Program-made: the position numbers and the translations under genes
Part shown: positions 8,454 to 17,832 of the stretch, in pieces
How the letters are laid out: the number at the start of each line of letters is the position of its first letter
How positions within the stretch are numbered: position 1 is the first letter of the stretch
From: JBGASG01 sp046328035
GTDB lineage: Bacteria > Cyanobacteriota > Vampirovibrionia > Obscuribacterales > Obscuribacteraceae
Assembly: GCA_046328035.1 (NCBI GenBank)
Contig: JAXLXI010000008.1
Coordinates: 62,001-126,000, forward strand
Direction: 5' to 3'
Length of the DNA: 64,000 nt
Notes under the pieces: generated by a model
Told to the model about the DNA's origin: nothing
The model's input: only the letters and a program-made list of their open reading frames with translations
Database searches by the model: none

Positions 8454-11117
8454 TTGCAAGGTATCGAAAAAACCGTGTCGCTCTTCCGCCCATCAGAACC
8501 AACCCCAACCGGCGCCGAAATGTCTCAAAGTGCCGGTGCTGCGCCCGCGGAAGCTAACAGTCTCAATATCGAAGCTCAAACTCATCTTTCCGGTCCTTCC
8601 GATATCGGCGCGTCTCATCAGATATTCCAGCCGGTAGGAAACCAAGCCATGGTCGCCCAGATGCCGACAGTCACCGGCGTCGAAGCAGCAGCGGTCGCTC
8701 CAATCGTGCCAGGTCCACTTCCGGGCGCCGAAACCGCGGTTCTGTCGGCGGCAGGCGGCGGCGGTTCGACCCTGGCAGCCTCACTGGCCGGTGCCGCCGG
8801 CGCCAGCGAAGCGGCCATCTCGCCGATGATTCAATTAATAATGCGGATGCCTGGGTTCACCGGACTCGCCAATTCCTTCTTTGAAGTATTGGGCGCTTTC
8901 TTCATGCCGGGCAATCTGGTCGAACTCTTCAATCCAACTAATCTATGGAATTCCTTCGGCAGCGCCGCCAACAATGTAATTGGATTGGCGCATACCCTGC
9001 CGGGACAACTGACCTCATCGTTCCATGCCATCCCCAGCGGACACTTCCCGATCAGCCTCTCGCTTTTGCCGGGACATGCTCCAATCTTCAGCAATTTGGG
9101 GATGAATGCCAATTTGCATACGATAGCCGATGCTCAGATGTTGCACGGCGGCAGCACGGGCATAACGGCAACTTCCTTCAATCATATAAACAGCAATTCG
9201 CTCAACGTCTCCGGACACCTCGATCTGCACAAGCCGCAATTCGAAGGCGTCGGCTCCGGCGGCGGTTCGGTGCATGGCATCGACGGCACGCTCTCGGGAC
9301 CCGGACTTTCCAGCAATGGCGTCACTGCACACCTGGCAGGCAGCCAGCGTCTCTTCACAGATCAAATGACCGGAGCGATGCGTTCGCAAACAGCAGTTGC
9401 ATCTTCGGCGACCAATGTCCCGGCGACGACGATATCAAATGCGGTGCCACAGGCAACCGGCAACGTTCCGGCTTCCGCTCTCAACGTCAATGGCTCACCC
9501 TTCGGCTCCGACGCCTCGCAAATGGCGCAAGCGCCGGCGACCGATGTCGGTTATACGATGGGTCAACCGCAACAGGCAGTTGCCGACACCTCCGGGCTCG
9601 GACCATCCGGTGGCGTCAGCGATGCTCTGGGCGGCAAGCAACTGATTGCTTACGACACCACCGGCGGCGTACCCATGGGTGGCTTCAGCCCATCGGCATC
9701 CACAGCCGGCAGCCCGGGCATGGGCGGCAACAACATGGGCATGGGCGACGGCGGCGGTGGATTAACTCCGTTGCGCGCCAAGCAACTTTCCTTCGACAGC
9801 ATCAAACAATCCGGCGGCAGCCTGAACAAGCTGACTCCCGGCGGACATCAGCCGATCGGCAGTTCGTCCGGTGTTTCGATGCCACCGCCCGGACACCATG
9901 CAGCGCCGGTCACCAACCTGGCACAACCGGCTCAGGCCGCGAAGGTCGGACAGATTCCGCACACCGGTCAAGTGCATCCGTTGCAGTCGTTCAAACATCC
10001 AACCACATCGCATCTCGATGTGAAACATCATGCTCCCGCAGCCGCACCCAAGCACGTCAACCTCGAGCACAAACAACTGGCGCAGTCGCAACCTGCTCAA
10101 CCAGCCGCTCAGCAAAACGATGCGATGCAAGCTCCGCAGACCGATGCCACTCAAGCTCCACAAGTCACGGATCAACCGGCCGGCAGCTACACCGTTCAGC
10201 ATGGCGACTGCCTGTGGGATATTGCTGAGAAACAACTCGGAGATCCCTCACGCTGGACTGAAATCTATAAACTGAACTCCGATGTGATCGGTCAAAATCC
10301 TGATCTGATTTTCTCGGGTACCGAACTGAAACTTCCAGGCGCCGACGGTGCCATCAACACTGTTGCCGATGCCGGCAAACAAATCACAGTTCAACCAGGC
10401 GACAATCTCTGGGATCTGTCGCAAAAACATCTGGGCGACGGCTCGCGTTGGGGCGAACTCTATCGCGCCAACAGCGACGTGATCGGCGCCAACCCGCGCT
10501 TGATCCTGCCCGGACAACAACTGACGATTCCCGGCTCGCAAGTACAAGCAGTGGCATCAGCCGGCGGCACCACAGGCATCAACGCCGGGCTGGCCCAAGT
10601 GCCGATGGGGACCGCGGCCAATGCCGCCAATGGCGTCATGCAACCAGCAATGTCGCAAGTGGCTCCGGTCTCCAACAACGTCGGTATTCAACCGATGCAA
10701 CCGGGCGCACCGGGCGCACCACAAGGCGACTGGGCAGCACCGCAACAAGGTTACGGTCAGGGTTATGGTCAACCAGCAGGCGGTGGTCTGGAACCGATGA
10801 GCGGTCCGGCACCACAAGCTGCAGGCAATTGGGGCATGCAAGACGCCGGCATGCAAATGATGCCAGCCGCGCAAACAGGCTCCATTCCTTACGATGTCGC
10901 CATTCCACAAAACATGCCGCCGGTGCAACCGCAATTCGGTTCCGGTGCAGCCGCGGCTGCCACCATGCCGTCAGCCGCCGGTTCGGCTCACAGCCTGCAA
11001 GGCGGAATACAGGGCGCTGCCGCACCACAAGCCGCACCGCCGCCGCCAGCTCCGGCCGGTAATTCGGTGGTCAGCCAGTCGATGGATCTGTCGTTCCTTA
11101 AGAAGAACCCGCAGTAA
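8454..11117 (+). CDS. Disordered protein with two LysM domains
   Basis: An 887-residue protein from a TTG at 8454; a GTG at 8475 or an ATG at 8520 are alternative starts. No signal peptide is visible with any of them. Most of the chain is Gly/Ala/Pro/Gln-rich. Two well-formed LysM domains lie at about residues 577-632 (YTVQHGDCLWDIAEKQLGD...) and 643-698 (ITVQPGDNLWDLSQKHLGD...), each with the bacterial SRWxELYxxNSDVIGxNP extension. The C-terminus is again low complexity, ending MDLSFLKKNPQ. LysM binds glycan chains such as peptidoglycan, so the missing export signal is odd and means either an unusual export route or an intracellular scaffold role. It overlaps the convergent downstream gene by 20 bp. 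Confidence 0.85.
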   Translation: MQGIEKTVSLFRPSEPTPTGAEMSQSAGAAPAEANSLNIEAQTHLSGPSDIGASHQIFQPVGNQAMVAQMPTVTGVEAAAVAPIVPGPLPGAETAVLSAAGGGGSTLAASLAGAAGASEAAISPMIQLIMRMPGFTGLANSFFEVLGAFFMPGNLVELFNPTNLWNSFGSAANNVIGLAHTLPGQLTSSFHAIPSGHFPISLSLLPGHAPIFSNLGMNANLHTIADAQMLHGGSTGITATSFNHINSNSLNVSGHLDLHKPQFEGVGSGGGSVHGIDGTLSGPGLSSNGVTAHLAGSQRLFTDQMTGAMRSQTAVASSATNVPATTISNAVPQATGNVPASALNVNGSPFGSDASQMAQAPATDVGYTMGQPQQAVADTSGLGPSGGVSDALGGKQLIAYDTTGGVPMGGFSPSASTAGSPGMGGNNMGMGDGGGGLTPLRAKQLSFDSIKQSGGSLNKLTPGGHQPIGSSSGVSMPPPGHHAAPVTNLAQPAQAAKVGQIPHTGQVHPLQSFKHPTTSHLDVKHHAPAAAPKHVNLEHKQLAQSQPAQPAAQQNDAMQAPQTDATQAPQVTDQPAGSYTVQHGDCLWDIAEKQLGDPSRWTEIYKLNSDVIGQNPDLIFSGTELKLPGADGAINTVADAGKQITVQPGDNLWDLSQKHLGDGSRWGELYRANSDVIGANPRLILPGQQLTIPGSQVQAVASAGGTTGINAGLAQVPMGTAANAANGVMQPAMSQVAPVSNNVGIQPMQPGAPGAPQGDWAAPQQGYGQGYGQPAGGGLEPMSGPAPQAAGNWGMQDAGMQMMPAAQTGSIPYDVAIPQNMPPVQPQFGSGAAAAATMPSAAGSAHSLQGGIQGAAAPQAAPPPPAPAGNSVVSQSMDLSFLKKNPQ

Positions 11118-12609
11118 CGGTCACTGACTTGATGTGTCGAAGCACGCGCGAATGAATTTCGTGCATGATGTAGTCCGTCCAGAAACGCCAGTACGATGCC
11201 GGGAACATCTGGTTTTGATACCAGGTCGTGCCGCGAATTTCTGTGAAAACGGAGCCGTCCGGCTGGACCACCGGCGTCAGTTGGAACTGCCCACCATGTA
11301 TCTTTAGATAACCATGCAAATGGGCTGGTTGAATTTCATGGCGCCAACTGAATTCGCGCATCGGCGGCGGTTGGGCGATCACGGAGAACTTGAGCAGATT
11401 TGGTTCCTGCCAGACTGTGATCGGTTCTACGAAAGCGCCGGTGGAGAAACGGCATTTGCGGACGGCGCCCGCCCCCTTGCCGTTGATGGTGGCACCGACG
11501 GGATAGGCGATTCCAGAATAGAAAATCGGCTCATCTGGCGGCTTCAGCTCCGGAAAGGCAATGATGTTAGGCCAGACCTTATCCGGCGGCGCCGGCACAA
11601 TGATCGAAGTTGTCACCGCGCATAGTGGCGGCTCCGGCTTTTCGGAGTACTCGGCACCCATCAGCACCGGCACCACCAGCAGAATCAGCGACATGATCAG
11701 CTTTTGCTCGCGCGCCGGCAGCGGGCGCCGCTGAATGCTCCAACCCAGCCAGCAGCCGATCATGGCGATGGCATAGCCGATCGGCGCCGCCATCAAAAGG
11801 CATATCGCACCCTCCCAGGCATAAAAGAAAATAGCGATACCGAAGAGGGTGACCGCCGCCATCGAGACGAGCGCGCACTCTTTAAATGGGCGCGGATATT
11901 CTTTGCCATAGAGATACGCCGGTGCCATGCCCATGGCAAAAGGCAAGGCGATGAACAACCACCAGCCATAACCCTGCAGATAGATCGTGCCGAACCAGAG
12001 AGCCAGCGAGGCAATCGGCACGGTCGAACAGATGGCGAACAGCGCACTGCGCGAACGCTCGTCCTTCGAGTACAGGACAGGAAGCGGTTTCTGCTCGGCC
12101 GCCGTGGCAGCCTCCGGCGGTTTCTTGCCGTCGATCTCTCCTCGCTCCAGCGGCACCAATGCCGAGCGATCGTCCTCGGAGATAAGTTTGATTCCAGGTT
12201 CTTCCTGAGTCGGCATCACGCACAGCGTCAAGAACATGATGAAATTGACGACGGGCACGAAGAACAGCTTCACCAACCAGGGCGGCAACCCCGCCCCTCT
12301 TAACCGGCGCAGCGTCAGCGTGGTACCCGTCCAGATGAAGGGCAGCGCCAGGGAAATCATCGCCAGCAGGTAGGTGACTTCCTGCGGCTGCAATGCCAGC
12401 AGGTCGAGCGATTGCCCCGGCATTATGTAATTGAGAAACGACCAGGGCTTATGAAAGAATGTCCAGGAAACGAAGGAATCGATACCGTATTTGATACCAC
12501 TGAGGGTGACGCCGTAGAAAATATACGGACCGCGATCGATGCTGCCGTCCCAACGCCAGAGATCCGATACCGCTAGTGGAAAACGGCGTTGCTTATCGGG
12601 AAGCCCCAA
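11098..12609 (-). CDS. DUF805 membrane domain fused to SRPBCC domain
   Basis: 503 residues. The N-terminal ~130 residues match DUF805 (WRWDGSIDRGPYIFYGV, later TLTLRRLRGAGLPPWLV) with several membrane helices. More membrane helices follow at about residues 185-305. The last ~170 residues form a soluble START/SRPBCC-like domain (AVTTSIIVPAPPDKVWPNIIAFPEL). The TTG start at 12609 is chosen because TGAGGTGAT lies immediately upstream, a strong ribosome site. DUF805 proteins are small inner-membrane proteins of unknown role, and SRPBCC domains bind hydrophobic ligands. The fusion suggests a membrane protein handling a lipid-like ligand (inference). Confidence 0.75.
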   Translation of the reverse strand: MGLPDKQRRFPLAVSDLWRWDGSIDRGPYIFYGVTLSGIKYGIDSFVSWTFFHKPWSFLNYIMPGQSLDLLALQPQEVTYLLAMISLALPFIWTGTTLTLRRLRGAGLPPWLVKLFFVPVVNFIMFLTLCVMPTQEEPGIKLISEDDRSALVPLERGEIDGKKPPEAATAAEQKPLPVLYSKDERSRSALFAICSTVPIASLALWFGTIYLQGYGWWLFIALPFAMGMAPAYLYGKEYPRPFKECALVSMAAVTLFGIAIFFYAWEGAICLLMAAPIGYAIAMIGCWLGWSIQRRPLPAREQKLIMSLILLVVPVLMGAEYSEKPEPPLCAVTTSIIVPAPPDKVWPNIIAFPELKPPDEPIFYSGIAYPVGATINGKGAGAVRKCRFSTGAFVEPITVWQEPNLLKFSVIAQPPPMREFSWRHEIQPAHLHGYLKIHGGQFQLTPVVQPDGSVFTEIRGTTWYQNQMFPASYWRFWTDYIMHEIHSRVLRHIKSVTVTAGSS

Positions 12610-12636
12610 TTATCACCTCAATATTTCAGACGCTGA

Positions 12637-13731
12637 TCACCCAGCCACCTGGGTACTGAGCGAAGCCTCGACGGCGCGCGCAATGTCGTATTCGCTGGCC
12701 CGGTCGGATTCAACGCAGACGACTTGCACACCATAGGGTACCGCCACCGATTCATCTATTGAACCCGTGACAACAGTAAGTGGTTTCTCCCAGTGCACAC
12801 AACGGTCGATCAGTGAGCCGAGCACTTTGCCCTGCAACGACTGGCTGTCAAAGCGCCCTTCGCCGGAGATCACCATGTCCGCCCATTCCAAGTGTTCATC
12901 GAGTTTGAGCAAATCCGCCAGCCACTCGAAGCCGGGCACGATTTTGGAATCAAGTGCCACCGCCAGACCGTAAGCCGTGCCGCCGGCGGCTCCAGCCCCT
13001 TTGAGGTCGCGCCAGTGGCGTCTCGTTGTCGCTTCCATCACGTCCGCAAAGCGTTCAAGTCCGTGCTCCAGCAACTCTACTTCCTCAGGCGAAGCGCCCT
13101 TCTGGGGAGCGAATATGCGGGCAGCGCCCTGTGGTCCGAGAAGCGGATTGGTGACATCGGTGACGATGGTGACCTGCACATCCTTGACCAGCCGCTCGCA
13201 GCCAGTCACATTGGCGTAGGCAACACGATTGAGGGCAGCACCGCCACGCTCGATGATCGGCTCTCCACTTTCGCCGTGAAACTCCGCCCGCAATGCCTGC
13301 AGCGCACCCATGCCACCATCGGTGGAGGCACTGCCGCCGACTGCCACAAAAACTTTATGGACACCGCTGTGAATGCAATGCTTCATCAGTTCGCCCAGTC
13401 CGTACGTGTGAGCGCGCATCGGCTCCAGGTGCCCCTGAAGGTGAGCAATTCCGCAAGCACCAGCCAGCTCTACCACTCCGGTATCGCCCAACTTCAGCCA
13501 GGGGGCAGAGACACGCTTGGCGATCGGTCCGGTCACATCTACCGTGTGCAGTGCGCCACCGAGAACATGATTGAGAGTCTCGATGGTGCCATCCCCACCG
13601 TCAGCCAGAGGCACAATGCGGCAGGACAGCGCTCGCCGGGAATCGCGCGCCCCTTGCAACATGGCGTTAGCCACGGTGAGCGGCGAGAACGTGCCTTTAA
13701 AGGCAGTGGGCGCGATAAGTAAGTTGGGCAC
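12637..13731 (-). CDS. Glycerate 2-kinase (GarK/GlxK family)
   Basis: Phosphorylates D-glycerate, probably giving 2-phosphoglycerate, and so feeds glyoxylate/glycerate salvage into glycolysis. The family start IAPTAFKGTFSP is present, as are PLADGGDGT, the glycine-rich VGGSASTDGGMG and VISGEGRFDSQSLQGK. The length of 364 residues fits the family. The GTG start at 13731 has no good ribosome site. The next gene on the strand (DUF805-SRPBCC) begins 27 bp downstream, so the two may be co-transcribed. Confidence 0.92.
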   Translation of the reverse strand: MPNLLIAPTAFKGTFSPLTVANAMLQGARDSRRALSCRIVPLADGGDGTIETLNHVLGGALHTVDVTGPIAKRVSAPWLKLGDTGVVELAGACGIAHLQGHLEPMRAHTYGLGELMKHCIHSGVHKVFVAVGGSASTDGGMGALQALRAEFHGESGEPIIERGGAALNRVAYANVTGCERLVKDVQVTIVTDVTNPLLGPQGAARIFAPQKGASPEEVELLEHGLERFADVMEATTRRHWRDLKGAGAAGGTAYGLAVALDSKIVPGFEWLADLLKLDEHLEWADMVISGEGRFDSQSLQGKVLGSLIDRCVHWEKPLTVVTGSIDESVAVPYGVQVVCVESDRASEYDIARAVEASLSTQVAG

Positions 13732-13790
13732 AGCAAAAAGCCAGGTGAGGCGCGCCTATATTATCAACAAAATGTCTATCCGATACTAAG

Positions 13791-13823
13791 AGGAAACTAC
13801 CGGATTAATCTCAGTAGTTTCCT
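13791..13823. repeat. Perfect 10-bp inverted repeat
   Basis: AGGAAACTAC (13791-13800) and GTAGTTTCCT (13814-13823) are perfect inverted arms around a 13-nt loop. The repeat lies just past the stop of the small minus-strand gene at 13835 and upstream of the glycerate kinase start. There is no clear T-run on either side, so it could be a weak terminator, an RNA stem or an operator. Confidence 0.5.
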
Positions 13824-13834
13824 GGAATTTCTTG

Positions 13835-14038
13835 CTACGCCGCTTGCACCCAGCAACGCTCGAGGAAATGCACGACTCCCGGATTCGTTTCAAATACCGG
13901 TTCAACTTCGTGATCTTCAATGTGGTGAATGAATTCTCTGAACTGAACAGACAGCATGCGCCGCAAATCAAGCGCGAGCGTGTGCAGCGATACGTTCATC
14001 TCACCTTCTCTGGGAATGTAATTCGACGTGCCCATCAT
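13835..14038 (-). CDS. Small hypothetical protein
   Basis: 67 residues from ATG-ATG at 14038/14035, with GGGAG a few bases upstream as a credible ribosome site. The sequence has mixed, protein-like composition (LALDLRRMLSVQFREFIHHIEDHEVEPVFETNPGVV is helical and acidic). I do not recognise it. A longer plus-strand frame covers the same bases but has Arg/Gln/Ser-rich shadow composition and no ribosome site. Confidence 0.5.
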   Translation of the reverse strand: MMGTSNYIPREGEMNVSLHTLALDLRRMLSVQFREFIHHIEDHEVEPVFETNPGVVHFLERCWVQAA

Positions 14039-14129
14039 TCGACTCCCAATCTGATTACAGACCAGAAGACGACCCGACAGAGGACGAGTTCCGTTTACAG
14101 CAGAGATGTAAGCGAGTGCAACAAAGACT

Positions 14130-14483
14130 TCAGTTTTGACGCGCTAACACGCCAGGAGTCAGACAACCAACCTGCCAGAGTGCATCGGCCAGCTTACGCT
14201 CAGCTTCCAATACCTGAGGATGTTTAGGTCCGAGAATTTTTCTGCGCACCGCGCTTACTGCTCGGTAGAGAGCGGCAGCATCTGAGAACGCTCCCTGTCG
14301 GCAATACGTCTCGGCCAGTGAACACGCGCTACCATCCAACCGGGGGTCCAGTTCTCCGAACTCCGCCGATTCCTGCAATACTTCCTTGAACAAACGTCCC
14401 GCTTTACTGTAGCGGCCTTCGTGAAAGGCTTCGTTTGCCGTCAAGAAACTATTCCAGATGTAATCGCGTTGTTGTGTATTCAC
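14130..14483 (-). CDS. Small TPR-repeat protein
   Basis: 117 residues from the GTG at 14483, chosen because a G-rich stretch (GGGGG) sits about eight bases upstream; a GTG at 14522 is possible. The sequence reads as roughly two tetratricopeptide-like helical hairpins (FLTANEAFHEGRYSKAGRLFKEVL, then SLAETYCRQGAFSDAAALYRAV and the tail HPQVLEAERKLADAL). TPRs mediate protein contacts. No partner is evident next to it. Confidence 0.65.
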   Translation of the reverse strand: MNTQQRDYIWNSFLTANEAFHEGRYSKAGRLFKEVLQESAEFGELDPRLDGSACSLAETYCRQGAFSDAAALYRAVSAVRRKILGPKHPQVLEAERKLADALWQVGCLTPGVLARQN

Positions 14484-14751
14484 TAAGCAGTGCCCCCAGC
14501 TTCGTTGGCCTGTATTGCGCACGCCAAAATACGCCCCGAGAACTCGTCCTTCCGCCAGGACGCTCGATGCAGTAAGTTGACCTGTTAAATATGATAGCCC
14601 TCTTAATCTAAGTTGGAACCGATCGTAAAGGTTATCCCTTAGTTAAATAGAGTTTCCGCGAGGACTCCGTCGCATATCTTCAAGCTATATTGTGACGCTG
14701 ACGCAGAGCCAGTTTTAGCGATCGAGACCCAGATGATTTAGCGCCCGGCTT

Positions 14752-16515
14752 TCACATGCGGTCAGGCGCCGAAACACCGATTATGGCCAGTGCGTTTGCG
14801 AGCACTTGCCGGGTCGCAACGATTAAACCAAGCCTGGCTTGAGTGACAGCCGGTTGGTCCGTGATCACCCGCGAAACTTCGTAGAACTTCTGCAGGTCGT
14901 TAGCGACATCATATGCGTACCTGGCAATGCGCCCAGGAGTGCGGGTTTGAGCCGCTTCTTCCACCTCCTCGGGAAAAGAATCGAGCCGCATCACCAGCGC
15001 CTTCTGGTGAGCAAAAACGGCTGGGTCTTCGTCGAACAGTGGCACGAACACCTGAGCTGACTGTTTGTACTCTTCCAGATATGTCTTCCAGTCGGCTTCG
15101 CTCACGGGCGCCTGCTGCTGCTTGCCTGATTCAGGATCGACGCCGCTTTCCAGCGCGCGACGCAATATAGATGCGCAACGTGCGTGTGCATATTGAATGT
15201 AGAAGGCCGGATTTTCCCGGCTGGTTTTCTTGGCCAGCTCCAGGTCAAAACTGATCGGGTTTTGCGGACTCGATTCGCCCAGATAATAGCGAACGGCGTC
15301 CACGCCTACTTCGTCCACTAGTTCTTCCAGAGTAACGACCGTGCCTTTGCGCTTGGACATGCGCACCAGCTGTCCGTCCCGTTGCAGATTGACGATCTGA
15401 GTGAGAATTACTTCGAGACGATTCGGGTCTTCGCCCAGGGCTGCCATCGAGCCTTTCAACCCCGGAACCTGACCGTGGTGATCGGCGCCCCAGATATTGA
15501 TACACAGGTCGTAGCCGCGTTTGAATTTATCCAGGTGATAAGCCGCATCGGCAGCCAGGTATGTGTAATTGGCGCCTTGCGCAGCGCTCTTTTGCAACAC
15601 GCGGTCGCGCTCGTCCCCGAACTCTTTAGCTTTCAGCCAGACTGCGCCATCGGCATCGTATGCGGTGCCCTGCTCTCTGAATTTATTGATCACGGCTGGA
15701 ACGGCGCCGCTGGCATGCAGCGTCTTTTCAGAGAACCAGCGTTTGAACTCGATACCCATTTTGTGCAGCAGATCGCGCTGAATATCGAGAATCACTTGCT
15801 TGGTCAGATCACCGAGCTTCTGCGGTCCGTCAGCATCGGATAGCGCGAGATACTGGTCACCCTCGCGTTCCACAATTGCCTTGACGAAGTCCTGAAGCAT
15901 CTCTTCAGGGTAGCCCTCTTCCGGATATGGAACTTCCTTTCCGTGCAGTCTCTGATAGATCGCCCAGGCGTTTCCTCCTAATTGCGCAATCTGTGCACCG
16001 GCATCATTTATATAGAACTCTTCTTCGACATCGGCGCCCGCGAATCTGAAAAGATTCGCCAGGCAACTGCCGAAAACCGCTCCCCGAGCGTGTCCGATGT
16101 GCAAATCACCGGTGGGATTGGCAGAAACATATTCGATGTTGATGCGCTTACCGACACCCCATTTGCTGCGACCAAAGTTCTCGCCTTGCTGATGAATCGC
16201 GTTCAGAGTTTCGGCCAGAATATTCTGCTGCAATCTGAAGTTGATGAAACCAGGCGGCGCCACTTCCAATTTCGCCACATGATCGGCATCAGGAGTGAGT
16301 TCCGCACGAATAGCTTCAGCGATTTTGATCGGCGGCATCTTCGCCTTACCGGCCAGTTTCATGGCACTGCCGCAAGCGAAGTCACCATGCTCGGGGAGGC
16401 GCGGTCGCTCGATAACGACCGGCACGTCAACGCTCTCCAGCGCTCCCAGCTTACCGCTGCCAATGGCCTTGGACAGCGCCTGTTCAACCAGCTCCCCGAG
16501 CTTTTCTTTGATCAT
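14752..16515 (-). CDS. argS: Arginyl-tRNA synthetase
   Basis: Class I aminoacyl-tRNA synthetase charging tRNA-Arg in the cytosol. HIGH is at residues 139-142 within PTGDLHIGHARGAVFG, the KMSKS-equivalent is MSKRKGT, and the N-terminal domain and C-terminal anticodon-binding helical domain are both present. The length of 587 residues is normal. The ATG start has AAGGAA about five bases upstream. It begins 18 bp after the DJ-1/PfpI gene, so the two form an operon. Confidence 0.96.
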   Translation of the reverse strand: MIKEKLGELVEQALSKAIGSGKLGALESVDVPVVIERPRLPEHGDFACGSAMKLAGKAKMPPIKIAEAIRAELTPDADHVAKLEVAPPGFINFRLQQNILAETLNAIHQQGENFGRSKWGVGKRINIEYVSANPTGDLHIGHARGAVFGSCLANLFRFAGADVEEEFYINDAGAQIAQLGGNAWAIYQRLHGKEVPYPEEGYPEEMLQDFVKAIVEREGDQYLALSDADGPQKLGDLTKQVILDIQRDLLHKMGIEFKRWFSEKTLHASGAVPAVINKFREQGTAYDADGAVWLKAKEFGDERDRVLQKSAAQGANYTYLAADAAYHLDKFKRGYDLCINIWGADHHGQVPGLKGSMAALGEDPNRLEVILTQIVNLQRDGQLVRMSKRKGTVVTLEELVDEVGVDAVRYYLGESSPQNPISFDLELAKKTSRENPAFYIQYAHARCASILRRALESGVDPESGKQQQAPVSEADWKTYLEEYKQSAQVFVPLFDEDPAVFAHQKALVMRLDSFPEEVEEAAQTRTPGRIARYAYDVANDLQKFYEVSRVITDQPAVTQARLGLIVATRQVLANALAIIGVSAPDRM

Positions 16516-16533
16516 GATGTTTCCTTGTTTCTG

Positions 16534-17085
16534 CTATTTGACGGCAACTTTTGCCAATTGCTCGACGATCTTCTTGCCGTATTCGGTCGCCGCTTCCGGT
16601 CCATTAGCTGTGATCACGTGACCGTCCTGAACTACCGGCTCTTTCACGAATGTGGCTTTTCCTTCTTCCAGCGCCGCGACAGACTCGGGCATTTCCCAGA
16701 CTGTGGCTTTGCGGTTCTGCAATACACCAGCTTTAGCCAACGCGGCACCGGACAGGCAAATGGCTGCCACCACTTTTTGATCGCGATTGAACTCTTGCAC
16801 CAGTTTGTGCAAGGTCGCATTGGTCCAGAGGAACTCGGGCGAACCCATGCCACCAACCACCGAAATGCCTTTAAAATCAGCCGATTTGACTGCATCGAGA
16901 GTTGTATCCGGCGTCACTTTGGCGCCAAGCATACCCGTTGCTTCGCCGGCTTTAGTGGACGCAACTGTTACTTGCGCGCCTTCTGCTTCAAGAACTTGCT
17001 TCGGTTCGAGTAATTCTTCATCGCGGAAATCGCTCTGAGCAATTACCATTAGGAACCGCGTTCCAGCCAATCGCTTGTCAGCCAT
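16534..17085 (-). CDS. DJ-1/PfpI family protein
   Basis: 183 residues of the class I glutamine amidotransferase-like DJ-1/PfpI fold. The nucleophile-elbow cysteine is in VVAAICLSGAALA, and the strands FLMVIAQSDFRDEELLEPKQVLE and GISVVGGMGSPEF fit the family. Members are proteases, chaperones or deglycases acting on aldehyde-damaged molecules; the exact activity cannot be read here. A strong GGAGGG ribosome site precedes the ATG by about eight bases. It is the first gene of the pair with argS. Confidence 0.88.
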   Translation of the reverse strand: MADKRLAGTRFLMVIAQSDFRDEELLEPKQVLEAEGAQVTVASTKAGEATGMLGAKVTPDTTLDAVKSADFKGISVVGGMGSPEFLWTNATLHKLVQEFNRDQKVVAAICLSGAALAKAGVLQNRKATVWEMPESVAALEEGKATFVKEPVVQDGHVITANGPEAATEYGKKIVEQLAKVAVK

Positions 17086-17161
17086 TTACTTGCCCTCCAG
17101 CCAGTTGCATCGAATGTAGCGCGTCATTATACCGTTCCAAGCTTCGCGAGCACCTTCTTCC

Positions 17162-17812
17162 TTGCCCGATCCCCGAAAATCGTTAAAGTCCAGCCACGAG
17201 TTTGCCGCCCGTGGCGACCGCACATACATCGTTTTCAACAAGCCCTACGCAGTGCTCACACAGTTTACCCAGCCGGAAGAGTCAGACAAGCGGACGCTTG
17301 CCGAATTTGGCTTTCCGCAGGGTGTCTACCCCGTCGGCAGGCTTGACTATGACAGCGAGGGGATGCTGCTCCTGACTGACGACAACCGGCTCAACCAGCT
17401 GTTGTTGGACCCCGCTCACGCACACGAGCGCCGCTACTGGGTGCAGGTGGAGAACATCCCGGCTAAGGCGGCATTGAATCATCTGGAACGCGGTGTGATG
17501 ATCGAAGGGAAACGCACGGCGCCGGCACGCGCGCGATTGCTCGACCCGCTACCGCAGGAGCTTCCAGAAAGGGAGAAACCGATTCGTTATCGCGCCAATA
17601 TTCCAACTGCGTGGATCGAACTGACATTGACTGAGGGAAGAAACCGGCAGGTACGCAAGATGACTGCCGCAGTGGGGAACCCCACGTTGAGACTGTTTCG
17701 TGTTCAGATTGGTCAGCTTAACGTTTTGTCGATGGGACTGGCGCCTGGTGAGTGGCGGGAAGTATCGCAGCTTGAGTTGGACCAGATGTTCAGATACACA
17801 AGGACTCGCTAG
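17162..17812 (+). CDS. RsuA/RluE-family pseudouridine synthase
   Basis: 216 residues. The catalytic motif GRLDYDSEGMLLLTDD carries the conserved aspartate of the RsuA/RluB/E/F family, and the C-terminal GRNRQVRKMTAAVGNPTLRL motif is also family-typical. There is no N-terminal S4 domain, and the protein starts almost directly at YIVFNKPYAVL, which points to the RluE type acting on 23S rRNA. The TTG at 17162 is the only reasonable upstream start and has a weak ribosome site. It is divergent from the DJ-1 gene. Confidence 0.9.
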   Translation: MPDPRKSLKSSHEFAARGDRTYIVFNKPYAVLTQFTQPEESDKRTLAEFGFPQGVYPVGRLDYDSEGMLLLTDDNRLNQLLLDPAHAHERRYWVQVENIPAKAALNHLERGVMIEGKRTAPARARLLDPLPQELPEREKPIRYRANIPTAWIELTLTEGRNRQVRKMTAAVGNPTLRLFRVQIGQLNVLSMGLAPGEWREVSQLELDQMFRYTRTR

Positions 17813-17832
17813 CTGCACCGCATTCGGTGACG

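Noticed and set aside
13832..14227. 131-codon plus-strand frame opposite two small minus-strand genes
   Set aside because: Shadow-like Arg/Gln/Ser composition and no ribosome site; the minus-strand frames have better sites and protein-like content.
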